This document shows positions 33,310 through 42,069 of a stretch of 64,000 nt of DNA, one piece after another. The stretch covers positions 305,115-369,114 of the forward strand of contig NZ_JADFFL010000005.1 of the NCBI RefSeq assembly GCF_015222005.1. The letters are read 5' to 3'. Origin of the DNA: Mucilaginibacter myungsuensis. Its GTDB lineage: Bacteria > Bacteroidota > Bacteroidia > Sphingobacteriales > Sphingobacteriaceae. Positions within the stretch are counted from its first letter, which is position 1. Each line of letters starts with the position of its first letter. The translations under genes were made by a program, and so were the position numbers. The notes beneath the pieces were generated by a model. It was not told the DNA's origin, did not search any database, and worked only from the letters and a program-made list of their open reading frames with translations.

Positions 33310-34206
33310 ATGACCGACATCCAACTACAGATCTTCAGCCCCGTTCATCAAATTCAGCACCCGCTGTTTGATGAAACGGGGCTGAAGGTTTTTATCAAGC
33401 GCGATGACCTGATACACCCCATTATATCGGGCAATAAATGGCGCAAGCTGAAATACGTATTGATAAAAGCGCGGACCGAAGGCAAGAACCATTTGGTTAC
33501 GTTCGGTGGTGCTTACTCTAACCATCTGCTGGCTACAGCCGCAGCGGCAGCTAAATTCGGGTTTAAAAGCACAGGGATCGTCCGTGGTGAGGAGGTTAGT
33601 AATGACACCCTGTTTCTGTGCAAACTGCATGGCATGCAATTGATCTTTGCCGATCGGGAAAGCTATCGCGACAAGCAGCCCCTCTTTCAAAAACACTTTG
33701 GTAACGACGATGATGCTTTCTTTATAGACGAAGGCGGCGCATCTACCGAAGCTGCCCAAGGTTGCTCCGAATTAGTTACAGAACTACCTCAAACTTACCA
33801 TCATATCTTTTGCGCATGCGGTACCGGCACTACAGCAGCCGGGATCATCAACGGTATCAACACCGCAAAACTATCCACTACTTTTAATGCTATCCCGGTT
33901 TTTAAGAACGGAGATTTTATCCGCGATGAAATAGACAAATACCTGCTCTCCCCTACCGAATATCAACTCCACACCAACTACCACTTTGGCGGCTACGGCA
34001 AGACCACGCCCGAACTGATCAGCTTTATTAAAACCTTTGTGGCAGAGACCGGCATACTTATAGAACCCGTTTATACCGGCAAGATGTTATATGCCATATT
34101 AGACTTGGCGCGTAAAGGTCATTTTGCTACCGGTAGTAATATCCTGGCTATCCATAGCGGGGGTATTTGGGGTTTACTGGGGATGAAAGATAAGTTTACC
34201 CTTTAA
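33310..34206 (+). CDS. D-cysteine desulfhydrase / ACC deaminase family PLP enzyme
   Basis: 298-residue fold type II PLP enzyme. The PLP lysine is Lys43 in ISGNKWRKLKY; TFGGAYSNHLLATAAAAAKFG is the phosphate-proximal motif and CACGTGTTAAGIINGI the phosphate-binding loop. Family members act as 1-aminocyclopropane-1-carboxylate deaminase or D-cysteine desulfhydrase; Bacteroidota members cannot be separated on this evidence, and D-cysteine desulfhydrase is the more common activity. It starts 9 bases after the DUF6588 gene. Confidence 0.88.
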   Translation: MTDIQLQIFSPVHQIQHPLFDETGLKVFIKRDDLIHPIISGNKWRKLKYVLIKARTEGKNHLVTFGGAYSNHLLATAAAAAKFGFKSTGIVRGEEVSNDTLFLCKLHGMQLIFADRESYRDKQPLFQKHFGNDDDAFFIDEGGASTEAAQGCSELVTELPQTYHHIFCACGTGTTAAGIINGINTAKLSTTFNAIPVFKNGDFIRDEIDKYLLSPTEYQLHTNYHFGGYGKTTPELISFIKTFVAETGILIEPVYTGKMLYAILDLARKGHFATGSNILAIHSGGIWGLLGMKDKFTL

Positions 34207-34399
34207 CCTCATTAAGGGGGAATTCCTTATATCACTTTTACTTTTGGGTAGACTTTTATCTACCGACCAATTCCCATATCGGTACAAAAACAAACTTCAA
34301 ACGGTTTAAACCTATATCGCGCTGCCAAAGCACACAAAAACGGCTTTATTTGGTTAATTAAGGGGTATTTGAGTAAATTTACTTCAACCAATCAAGCCA

Positions 34400-35731
34400 A
34401 TGTATAAGTTACAGATAAGTCCCGAAAACGTTCAGGAGACCCTGGCCAAGCACGTGCTTGCCGATGGGTACGACCTTACTTTTGACATGGAAAAAAGCGA
34501 AGGCGTTTACATTTACGACTCTAAGCATAAACGTAAACTGTTAGATTTTTTTACCTGCTTTGCATCTGTACCATTAGGCTATAATCACCCTAAAATGCTG
34601 GCCGACGAAGGTTTTAAAAAGAACCTGATGCTGGCTGCGTTGACCAATCCTTCAAACTCGGATATCTACACCGAACAGTATGCCCAGTTTGTGGAGACCT
34701 TTAGTCGGGTAGGCATCCCCGACTATCTGCCCCATGCCTTTTTTATATCGGGCGGCGGCCTGGCTATTGAGAATGCCCTAAAAGCGGCCATGGATTGGAA
34801 GGTGCAAAAAAACTTCGCCAAAGGCCACACATCCGAAAAAGGTTTTAAGGTGATCCATTTTACCCACGCCTTTCACGGGCGTACGGGTTATACGCTTAGT
34901 CTTACTAATACCTTACCCGTAAAAACTAAATGGTTCGCCAAGTTTGATTGGCCACGGATAGACACCCCGGTAATGAAATTCCCGCAGACGGAAGAGAACC
35001 GTGAAGAACTACTTGACCAGGAAGCTGTAGCGATAGAACAGATCAAACGTGCATTCTTTACTAACCCCGATGATATTTGCGCTATTATTATAGAGCCCGT
35101 ACAATCCGAAGGTGGTGACAACCACATCCGCCATGGCTTTATGAAACAATTGCGACAACTGGCCGATGAAAACGATGCGATGCTCATCTTTGACGAGATA
35201 CAAACAGGCGTTGGCCTAAGCGGTAAGTTTTGGTGCCATCAGCATTTTGGTGATGATGCCCGCCCGGATATCATCGCTTTTGGTAAAAAGATGCAGGTTT
35301 GTGGCATACTGGCCGGTAAAAAGATAGACGAGGTAGATAGTAACGTATTCAAGATCCCCTCGCGCATTAACTCTACCTGGGGCGGAAGTTTAGTGGATAT
35401 GGTACGTTCGACCAAGATATTAGAGATTATTGAAGAGGACAACCTTTGCGGCAATGCCGCTACGACAGGCGAATACCTGCAAGAACAACTGACCGCGCTC
35501 TCCTACACTAATGACATTATTAGCAATGTGCGCGGTAAAGGTTTGCTATCTGCTTTTGATCTGCCTAATAAAGCCATCCGTGATCAATTCATTGCCAAAG
35601 GGCTCGAGAATAACGTAATGTTTTTAGGCTGCGCCGAATCAGGCATCCGCTTTAGACCGGCCCTAACTATGCAACCAAAACATATAGATCTTGGCATGGA
35701 GGTGATAAGTAAAATAATAAATACGCTCTGA
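34400..35731 (+). CDS. lat: L-lysine 6-transaminase
   Basis: 443-residue class III aminotransferase. HAFFISGGGLAIENALKAAMDWKVQKN, FHGRTGYTLSLTNT, IIIEPVQSEGGDNHI, FDEIQTGVGLSGKFW and the PLP lysine at 296/297 (AFGKKMQVCG) match L-lysine epsilon-aminotransferases, which transfer the lysine epsilon-amino group to 2-oxoglutarate, giving allysine/piperideine-6-carboxylate. It therefore points to lysine catabolism through 2-aminoadipate. No semialdehyde dehydrogenase adjoins it; the aldehyde dehydrogenase at 19803 is unlinked. Length is normal. Confidence 0.92.
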   Translation: MYKLQISPENVQETLAKHVLADGYDLTFDMEKSEGVYIYDSKHKRKLLDFFTCFASVPLGYNHPKMLADEGFKKNLMLAALTNPSNSDIYTEQYAQFVETFSRVGIPDYLPHAFFISGGGLAIENALKAAMDWKVQKNFAKGHTSEKGFKVIHFTHAFHGRTGYTLSLTNTLPVKTKWFAKFDWPRIDTPVMKFPQTEENREELLDQEAVAIEQIKRAFFTNPDDICAIIIEPVQSEGGDNHIRHGFMKQLRQLADENDAMLIFDEIQTGVGLSGKFWCHQHFGDDARPDIIAFGKKMQVCGILAGKKIDEVDSNVFKIPSRINSTWGGSLVDMVRSTKILEIIEEDNLCGNAATTGEYLQEQLTALSYTNDIISNVRGKGLLSAFDLPNKAIRDQFIAKGLENNVMFLGCAESGIRFRPALTMQPKHIDLGMEVISKIINTL

Positions 35732-35936
35732 TACTTTTGTAATAATATCGCTACACCACCGTTAATTTAACTGAGATAAGTCTTTTATATCGGCAGAAGA
35801 TAGTATTATTGCCGCAACACTAACTATTTATTTCTATTAAATTTAGCTAAATAGCTGATATTCAATTCTTAAAATGTATTGTTTATCATTGCTATGCTTT
35901 TTGCGATCAAATTCACAAGCTACTACACAAACTATC

Positions 35937-36380
35937 ATGAGTAAACTAACCGAAAAATTAAAGAAACAGTTGGTCGAAATGTCAGAGGTCGTCAACCTGT
36001 TCCAGTCAGAGGCTGTACAGGTTAAAGTTGTTGAACGCCTTTTAGACCTGTTGACCGAATCTGAACGAGCCGAAACTGAAATTACCGACCGGACCGTTAG
36101 GCAACCAACCCAGCATTATACAACACACGCCGGACACGAACACAGGCCGGTGGCGCGCAAACCGGGAGCAACTAAGGTGTTAAATCAATTATTGGTATCT
36201 ACCGATTTTTTTGATACACATCGCTCCATATCGTCTATTGCCGATCACTGCCGCAACAATTACAATTCGGATTTCAAAACCTCGGAGTTGTCGGGCATTT
36301 TATTGAAACTATCTAACGAGCACAAGCTGCGTCGCGAACGTAACGACATTAACAACCGTTTTGAATATGTAAAAGCGTAA
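35937..36380 (+). CDS. Hypothetical protein with C-terminal winged-helix-like region
   Basis: 147 residues from the ATG at 35937; an in-frame ATG at 35874 would add 21 residues that look like upstream noise. The N-terminus (LTEKLKKQLVEMSEVVNLFQSEAVQVKVVERLLDLL) is helical and probably coiled-coil. The middle is low-complexity, rich in His, Thr and Pro. The C-terminus (SISSIADHCRNNYNSDFKTSELSGILLKLSNEHKLRRERND) resembles a winged-helix DNA-binding fold. Not recognised as a named family. A terminator follows. Confidence 0.7.
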   Translation: MSKLTEKLKKQLVEMSEVVNLFQSEAVQVKVVERLLDLLTESERAETEITDRTVRQPTQHYTTHAGHEHRPVARKPGATKVLNQLLVSTDFFDTHRSISSIADHCRNNYNSDFKTSELSGILLKLSNEHKLRRERNDINNRFEYVKA

Positions 36381-36403
36381 AAGCTAACGTTAGGCCAACT
36401 TTT

Positions 36404-36449
36404 AAAAGCCGGTGATCCTGTTATTGCGAAGACAGGACCATCGGCTTTT
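36404..36449 (+). terminator. Terminator of the 35937 gene
   Basis: AAAAGCCG (36404-36411) pairs with CGGCTTTT (36442-36449), with partial pairing inside the loop region; 24 bases after the stop codon and followed by GCTTTACG. Confidence 0.65.
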
Positions 36450-36526
36450 GCTTTACGAATAATTGCCAAAACCTTTTTATTATCCAGTAATATTTGATAC
36501 ATTTAGATCAAACTGATAACCTTATC

Positions 36527-37006
36527 ATGAAAAAAAATTTACTCCTGTTAGCGGCCTTAAGTTCGCTGTTTTACGTTAGTTGCAAAAAAGAAGACTTTGC
36601 CAAAAAAGAGACTGTGATCAAACAAACCCTCAACGGCAGTTGGTTTTACCGATCGTTCAGGCTAAGGCTCTATGTAGGAACTTCTGAGCTATATAGCGAC
36701 GCAGCCACCACCGGCGAACTTCATGAAGCACCAAGTTATCGTTTTAATGGCGATAATACAGTTAATTACAATGGGCTGCTGTACCATTATGAAATAAAGT
36801 CGGCCAAGGGGATCGACAGTTTGATCATAGATATAGATGCCAGCACAAGGTTCAAAATCATATCGATAAGCGATGACGCTGTAACACTACACTCCGAATT
36901 TGCAGATAATACCTTATTTGGTTACCGCGGCAGCGCGCCAAGCATTAAGGCAACTAAGGGAACTATCGATGTTGCGCTGGCCCGCACCAAAGTAGCCAAA
37001 CCATGA
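36527..37006 (+). CDS. Putative lipoprotein
   Basis: 159 residues from the ATG at 36527. MKKNLLLLAALSSLFYVSCKKED is a lipoprotein signal with Cys19. The mature part looks like a small beta-barrel, lipocalin-like domain: TLNGSWFYRSFRLRLYVGTSELYS, YRFNGDNTVNY, FKIISISDDAVTLHSE, a pattern common in short Bacteroidota lipoproteins. Function unknown. It is convergent with the bshB1 gene. Confidence 0.75.
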   Translation: MKKNLLLLAALSSLFYVSCKKEDFAKKETVIKQTLNGSWFYRSFRLRLYVGTSELYSDAATTGELHEAPSYRFNGDNTVNYNGLLYHYEIKSAKGIDSLIIDIDASTRFKIISISDDAVTLHSEFADNTLFGYRGSAPSIKATKGTIDVALARTKVAKP

Positions 37007-37039
37007 TCTTAAAAAGAATAGCTAACAGATCCGAGAAAA

Positions 37040-37768
37040 CTATCTCAGGTCCGTTAAGCTATCTACACCCAATATTTTTTTGCTGGTAAAGCCTTCGCCA
37101 AAGGTTGTGCCTATACTTTTACCGAACTCGCGCCCTCGGCCTTCAATAACGGCGGTAAATTGCGGGGATGAAATGTAGGTCTGTGGCTCGTCCTCGTTCC
37201 ATTCAGGGTTGTGGAATTGAGATCCGTAGGCAAAGACCGATGCTATCTTTTTATCCCAGTAATCAGTAACATCGATGATAATATCCGGCTTGATATAAGT
37301 ATCCTGTATAAAATGCAGTACTTGCTTAGGGCGCCATTCGCTCTGTAATTGACCGTCATCTCCGAAAGTTTCCACCTTGCGCAAACCTGATAAGAAAGCA
37401 GCTGCCTCTACCAATTGGTTGGACCGGCCATGATCGGGATGCCTGTCATAGTAAGCATTGGTCAAAATAATATCGGGCTGAAACTTACGGATAGCGGTGA
37501 TCAACTTTAGCTGGTACTCGCGGGTATTCTCAAAAAAACCATCAGGTATGGATAAGTTCTCGCGCACGGTCAGGCCAAGTATTTCCGCAGCGGCGGCGGC
37601 TTCCTGATCGCGTATCTCGGCCGAGCCGCGGGTGCCTAACTCGCCACGGGTTAGGTCTACAATACCAACCTTATGGCCCATGGCAACATGCTTGGCAATA
37701 GTACCACCGCAGCCTAATTCGGCATCGTCGGGGTGTACGGCAAGCACCAGGATATCTAATTTGATCAT
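37040..37768 (-). CDS. bshB1: Bacillithiol biosynthesis deacetylase BshB1
   Basis: 242-residue LmbE/PIG-L family zinc deacetylase. The metal site AVHPDDAELGCGG is at residues 10-22, and HPDHGRSNQLVEAAAFLSGL is the second signature; FGKSIGTTFGEGF near the C-terminus is typical of BshB1. It removes acetyl from GlcNAc-malate during synthesis of bacillithiol, the main low-molecular-weight thiol of many Firmicutes and Bacteroidota. It lies 6 bases downstream of a glutathione peroxidase gene, so the operon joins thiol synthesis with peroxide removal. Confidence 0.93.
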   Translation of the reverse strand: MIKLDILVLAVHPDDAELGCGGTIAKHVAMGHKVGIVDLTRGELGTRGSAEIRDQEAAAAAEILGLTVRENLSIPDGFFENTREYQLKLITAIRKFQPDIILTNAYYDRHPDHGRSNQLVEAAAFLSGLRKVETFGDDGQLQSEWRPKQVLHFIQDTYIKPDIIIDVTDYWDKKIASVFAYGSQFHNPEWNEDEPQTYISSPQFTAVIEGRGREFGKSIGTTFGEGFTSKKILGVDSLTDLR

Positions 37769-37774
37769 AGTATG

Positions 37775-38284
37775 CTATTCGTTATCGCCGGCAGCAAGCA
37801 GGCGATCGATCTTTTTACGGATCTTGGATGATGTAGGCTTTGTGAACGGGTAAAAGAAATCGGTCACCTGCCCGTGGGTATCAACAAGGTATTTATGAAA
37901 ATTCCAGCGCGGTGCAGAGCCTACTCTGCCATTCTGTTTTTTATCAGCTAAAAATCTGAACAACGGGTGCGAGTGCGGCCCGCGTACACGCATTTTCTCG
38001 AATAGGGGAAAATGTGTCCCAAAATTGATTGCGCAGAACGTGCCAATGGCGCTGCCATTTAATGGCTCCTGCCCGCCAAAATCGTTCGATGGGAAAGCCA
38101 GGATCTCGAAATCCTTGTCTTTGTAAGCTTTTCGCAGTTCTTCCAGCTCTTTAAGCTGTGGGGTAAAACCGCATTGCGATGCCGTGTTTACAATTAGCAG
38201 CACCTTGTCTTTAAAATTGCCAAGGCTTACCTCTTCACCATTCAGCTTTTTGACGCTGAAACGGTAAATACTTTGTTCGTCCAT
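37775..38284 (-). CDS. Glutathione peroxidase family thiol peroxidase
   Basis: 169 residues of the thioredoxin fold. The peroxidatic Cys38 is in NTASQCGFTPQ; the Gln and Trp partners appear in AFPSNDFGGQEP and PRWNFHKYLVD. Bacterial members mostly use thioredoxin, or possibly bacillithiol, as reductant; the neighbouring bshB1 gene makes the latter worth considering. The cysteine is not selenocysteine. It is 6 bases from each of its neighbours on the same strand. Confidence 0.93.
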   Translation of the reverse strand: MDEQSIYRFSVKKLNGEEVSLGNFKDKVLLIVNTASQCGFTPQLKELEELRKAYKDKDFEILAFPSNDFGGQEPLNGSAIGTFCAINFGTHFPLFEKMRVRGPHSHPLFRFLADKKQNGRVGSAPRWNFHKYLVDTHGQVTDFFYPFTKPTSSKIRKKIDRLLAAGDNE

Positions 38285-38290
38285 TAAAAT

Positions 38291-38902
38291 TTAATTATTG
38301 TAGGAAATATACCCTGCCGCTTGCAGAATAGATTCGATGTCCCGCTCCTGTTCGGGATCATAGGTCTCTTTCAAGTTGTGTCCAAAGATCCGTGCAACGG
38401 ACTGGAACATAAATGCATTCAACCCACCTTTCATCTCCTTCAGCATTTCAAAACTTGTATTTCCTGTTTCTCGGTTAACCAACTTTATTAAGATCTCGCC
38501 CTGTGTAATGGTCAAGTTCTTAATTTCTTTATTAAATAGATCTTTTATTTGTGTCTCGCACGTCTTTATTAATTCCTTTTGCTTCTTCTTCTCCCCCGTC
38601 AAAGCCAGGTCACGCTGCAATTGCTGGTAACGGCTGCTGGCAAAGCGCACATAGGGCAATACCTTATGTACATTATAACGCAAACGGTTATAATCCATAC
38701 GGTCCTTTTCGCTCTTAAATATCCGGGTGTCTGTTATCCTGATCTCGCGGGTCACTGTCCAGGGGATCAGCTCGCCCTCGTACTCTGACAGGTAAACTTG
38801 AATGGTATCGTTTTTGCCTAATTTTGGGCGTGGTAAGGATGACTGAGCGGTAGCTAAGACCGCCAAGCAACAAAAGCCCAACACAAAGCAAATAAATTTC
38901 AT
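38291..38902 (-). CDS. DUF4294 domain protein, exported
   Basis: 203 residues with a signal peptide (MKFICFVLGFCCLAVLATAQ). The mature region is the Bacteroidota-specific DUF4294: DTIQVYLSEYEGELIPW, REIRITDTRIFKSEKDRMDYNRLRYNVHKVLPYVRFA, and a helical C-terminus. Function unknown; likely periplasmic. It is the first gene of the unit with glutathione peroxidase and bshB1, and divergent from the RelA/SpoT gene. A TATTTTTG element precedes it on the minus strand. Confidence 0.85.
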   Translation of the reverse strand: MKFICFVLGFCCLAVLATAQSSLPRPKLGKNDTIQVYLSEYEGELIPWTVTREIRITDTRIFKSEKDRMDYNRLRYNVHKVLPYVRFASSRYQQLQRDLALTGEKKKQKELIKTCETQIKDLFNKEIKNLTITQGEILIKLVNRETGNTSFEMLKEMKGGLNAFMFQSVARIFGHNLKETYDPEQERDIESILQAAGYISYNN

Positions 38903-39019
38903 ATTTTTACGTAATACAAAAATAGTGCTATTTTTTGTTCACTTGTATATAAACCAGCTAATTAAATTTTTTGCTGACAAATTACCGCGACAAAAATACA
39001 CAAATATATACGCTTGCAA

Positions 39020-41248
39020 ATGAAAGATATTGTGATAGACCTGGAAGCAGAGAAACAAGAGATACTAAAGCGTTACCGTGCTTTACTGCGTGCATCAAGA
39101 TCCACCCTGCAAAAGGGAGATAAACGCATGATACGTAAAGCATTTGATATGGCCTTGGAGAGCCACGCCCATATGCGCCGCAAGTCGGGCGAGCCTTATA
39201 TATACCATCCTATCGCCGTTGCACAAATAGCCGCCGAAGAGATCGGTTTAGGTACTACCTCTATCGTTTGCGCCCTATTACACGACGTTGTTGAAGATAC
39301 CGACGTTACGCTGGATGACATCGAACGCGAATTCGGTAAGAAGGTAGCACGCATTATCGACGGCCTGACCAAGATATCAGGTGTGTTCGATACCAATAGT
39401 TCGCTACAGGCCGAGAACTTCCGTAAGATGCTGTTGACCCTGGCCGATGACGTGCGTGTGATCCTGATCAAACTGGCCGACCGCCTGCATAACATGCGTA
39501 CCATGGAGTTTATGCCGCGTGATAAGCAGTTGAAGCTATCGTCGGAGACAGTCTATTTATATGCCCCTCTGGCGCACCGCTTGGGGCTGTATGCCATAAA
39601 GTCTGAATTGGAAGACCTTTCTATGAAATACATGGAAAGCGAAACCTATCAGTTCATCAAAAATAAACTGAACGAAAAAAAGACCGAGCGCGAGAAATTT
39701 ATTCGCGATTTTATTGAACCGGTAAAAAAGACCTTAGAAGGACAGGGCTTGCATGCTGACCTTTTTGGCCGGCCAAAATCTATCCACTCTATCTGGAATA
39801 AGATGAAGAACAAGAACGTGCCTTTTGAGGAAGTGTACGATCTGTTCGCCATCCGGATCATTTTAGATAGCGCGCCGGAGAACGAGAAATCGGATGCGTG
39901 GAAGGCCTACTCTATCGTAACAGACCTTTATCGCCCTAACCCCGATAGGTTGCGTGACTGGGTTTCATCGCCAAAAGCTAATGGTTACGAATCGCTGCAC
40001 ACTACAGTAATGGGGCCCCGCGGCCAATGGGTAGAGGTACAGATACGTACCACCCGAATGAACGAGATAGCTGAGAAAGGCTTTGCCGCGCATTGGAAGT
40101 ACAAGGAATCGTCATCAGACAATGGCCTTGACCAATGGATACAAAAGGTACGCGAAATGCTGAAGAACCCCGACAGCAACGCGCTTGACTTTTTAGATGA
40201 TTTTAAGATGAACCTCTTTAGTGATGAGATATTCATTTTTACACCTAAGGGTGCGCTGATCCAGCTGCCCTCAAACGCAACTGCCCTTGACTTTGCTTTT
40301 GAGATACACAGCGATGTTGGAGCCAGTTGTATAGGTGCTAAGGTGAACCACAAACTTGTTCCACTAAATTATAAGCTGCAGAACGGCGACCAGGTAGAGA
40401 TCATCACATCGGGCAAGCAAACCCCTAAAGAGGATTGGCTGAACATTGTGGTGACGGCCAAGGCTAAAGCCAAGATCAAGTCGTCATTAAAAGAAGAGAA
40501 ACGTAAGATCGCTGAGGATGGTAAAGAGATATTGGAGCGTAAGCTAAAAACACTGAAGATCACTTACAACTCCGAGAATATCCATAAGCTAAGCTATTAC
40601 TTTAAGCTGTCGTCTACACAGGATCTTTTCTATAACGTAGCCAAAGGCTTAATAGATCTTAAGGACCTACGCGAGTACCAGGCATCTGAAAAAAGCATCG
40701 AGAATAAGCCGCAGGAAAAGATCGAAGCCGATCAGGTGCAAAACATGCTTAAGAGCATCAAGACCAAGGATAGCGACATTTTGCTACTTGGCGAGGATCT
40801 GCAAAAGATAGATTACAAACTATCGGCCTGCTGCAACCCTATCCCCGGCGATGACGTTTTTGGCTTTATTACCGTAGGCGAAGGCATTAAGATACACCGC
40901 ACCAATTGCCCTAACGCCACCAAACTGATGGCAAATTACGGTTACCGCGTGGTAAAAGCCCGCTGGACCAATCAACAGGAGCTTGCCTTCCTGACCGGAT
41001 TGCGTATCACCGGTATTGACGATGTTGGTTTGATCAACAAACTGACCACCATCATATCGACCGACTTTAAGGTAAATATCCGATCGATCACGGTTGATAG
41101 CGATAATGGCATTTTTGAAGGCTCGATCAAAGTTTACGTGAACGATACCCAACATTTAGATAATCTGATCAAACGCCTAAAAACCGTTCGGGGTGTAACT
41201 TCGGTAACCCGGTACGATGCTGAACCTGCGGTAGAGAAAGCGTCTTGA
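39020..41248 (+). CDS. Bifunctional (p)ppGpp synthetase/hydrolase, RelA/SpoT family
   Basis: 742 residues from the ATG at 39020. Domains in order: HD hydrolase (about 45-200, YIYHPIAVAQI, HDVVEDTDVTL, LADRLHNMRTMEFM); synthetase (about 240-360, GRPKSIHSIWNKM, YDLFAIRI, GYESLHTTVMGPRG, EIAEKGFAAHWKYK); TGS (about 405-465, FTPKGALIQLPSNATALDFAF); a zinc-finger-like CCNPIPGD region; and a C-terminal ACT domain (LRITGIDDVGLINKLTTII). Intact motifs in both catalytic domains mean it can make and destroy the alarmone. The next genes on this strand are fur and purA. Confidence 0.95.
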   Translation: MKDIVIDLEAEKQEILKRYRALLRASRSTLQKGDKRMIRKAFDMALESHAHMRRKSGEPYIYHPIAVAQIAAEEIGLGTTSIVCALLHDVVEDTDVTLDDIEREFGKKVARIIDGLTKISGVFDTNSSLQAENFRKMLLTLADDVRVILIKLADRLHNMRTMEFMPRDKQLKLSSETVYLYAPLAHRLGLYAIKSELEDLSMKYMESETYQFIKNKLNEKKTEREKFIRDFIEPVKKTLEGQGLHADLFGRPKSIHSIWNKMKNKNVPFEEVYDLFAIRIILDSAPENEKSDAWKAYSIVTDLYRPNPDRLRDWVSSPKANGYESLHTTVMGPRGQWVEVQIRTTRMNEIAEKGFAAHWKYKESSSDNGLDQWIQKVREMLKNPDSNALDFLDDFKMNLFSDEIFIFTPKGALIQLPSNATALDFAFEIHSDVGASCIGAKVNHKLVPLNYKLQNGDQVEIITSGKQTPKEDWLNIVVTAKAKAKIKSSLKEEKRKIAEDGKEILERKLKTLKITYNSENIHKLSYYFKLSSTQDLFYNVAKGLIDLKDLREYQASEKSIENKPQEKIEADQVQNMLKSIKTKDSDILLLGEDLQKIDYKLSACCNPIPGDDVFGFITVGEGIKIHRTNCPNATKLMANYGYRVVKARWTNQQELAFLTGLRITGIDDVGLINKLTTIISTDFKVNIRSITVDSDNGIFEGSIKVYVNDTQHLDNLIKRLKTVRGVTSVTRYDAEPAVEKAS

Positions 41249-41270
41249 GCTACTTAGACACAAGAATCAA

Positions 41271-41379
41271 GAGCCAAGAATCAAGACTTTATAATTAGAA
41301 CCAAGAGTTAAGAATCAAGAGTCAAGAATGTTAACGCATACATTCTGTCTTGTCTCTTGATTCTGTACTCTTGACTCTT
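41271..41379. repeat. AGTCAAGA/AATCAAGA repeat cluster with inverted arms
   Basis: Multiple copies of AAGAATCAAGA, GAGTCAAGAATG and AAGAGTTAAGAATC (41271-41330) face reverse-complement copies (CATTCTGTCTTGTCTCTTGA, TACTCTTGACTCTT; 41341-41379), so the transcript could form a long imperfect hairpin after the RelA/SpoT gene. Same family as 22313-22469. Confidence 0.7.
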
Positions 41380-41433
41380 AAAAACCTTACATCCTCCGGA
41401 CTTTCGGCCTTTCCGACTTCCGGACTATTTTAA

Positions 41434-41441
41434 TAACTTTG
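41434..41441 (+). promoter_or_regulatory. -7 promoter element of fur
   Basis: TAACTTTG, exact TAnnTTTG, leaving an 18-base leader before the ATG at 41460. Confidence 0.5.
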
Positions 41442-41459
41442 CTGATCAATTAGCCGATT

Positions 41460-41933
41460 ATGCCGCAACAGGAAACGATAGACATGGTGAAAAAAATTTT
41501 TGAGGCTTACCTCGAAAATAAAAGCTTACGGAAAACCCCTGAGCGCTTTGCCATTTTAGAGGAGATATATTCGCGCAGCGATCACTTTGATGTGGAGTCG
41601 TTATATATCCACATGAAGAATAAAAAGTACCGCGTTAGTCGCGCTACTGTTTATAATACGCTGGAGTTGCTGGTATCGTGCGACCTGGTGACCAAACACC
41701 AGTTCGGTAAGAACATGGCCCAATTCGAAAAATCGTACGGCTATAAACAACACGATCATATCATATGCATCGATTGCGGTAAAGTGGTAGAGTTTTGCGA
41801 TCCGCGCATCGGTCAGATCGAGAGCATGATGGGCGATATCTTGAAATTCGATATCAAACACCACTCTTTAAATATGTATGGCAATTGCAGCAAATTAGCC
41901 AACGGCGGTGTTTGCGACAGAAGGGCATCGTAA
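41460..41933 (+). CDS. fur: Fur-family transcriptional regulator
   Basis: 157 residues. The winged-helix region ([56 protein letters not shown]) is followed by the metal-binding dimerisation half with [20 protein letters not shown] and a late Cys (GVCDRR). The CxxC motif (ICIDCGK) suggests a structural zinc site. Placement between the RelA/SpoT and PurA genes is characteristic for Bacteroidota. Ferric uptake regulator is most likely, but Zur or PerR paralogues cannot be excluded. Confidence 0.92.
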   Translation: MPQQETIDMVKKIFEAYLENKSLRKTPERFAILEEIYSRSDHFDVESLYIHMKNKKYRVSRATVYNTLELLVSCDLVTKHQFGKNMAQFEKSYGYKQHDHIICIDCGKVVEFCDPRIGQIESMMGDILKFDIKHHSLNMYGNCSKLANGGVCDRRAS

Positions 41934-41953
41934 ACGATATAAAATATTGTATT

Positions 41954-41979
41954 AAAGCCACGCCCACCCGCGTGGCTTT
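41954..41979 (+). terminator. Rho-independent terminator of fur
   Basis: 10-bp arms AAAGCCACGC (41954-41963) and GCGTGGCTTT (41970-41979) with a 6-base loop, followed by TTTCATTT. Confidence 0.85.
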
Positions 41980-42030
41980 TTCATTTGCCGTCTTTTTGAA
42001 AGTTAGTGAATTTACTGTGATATAAAAGTT

Positions 42031-42038
42031 TAACTTTG
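42031..42038 (+). promoter_or_regulatory. -7 promoter element of purA
   Basis: TAACTTTG, exact TAnnTTTG, with a 31-base leader to the ATG at 42070. Confidence 0.5.
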
Positions 42039-42069
42039 CCACCTTTCATTTCAATATCAAAAAATTAAA

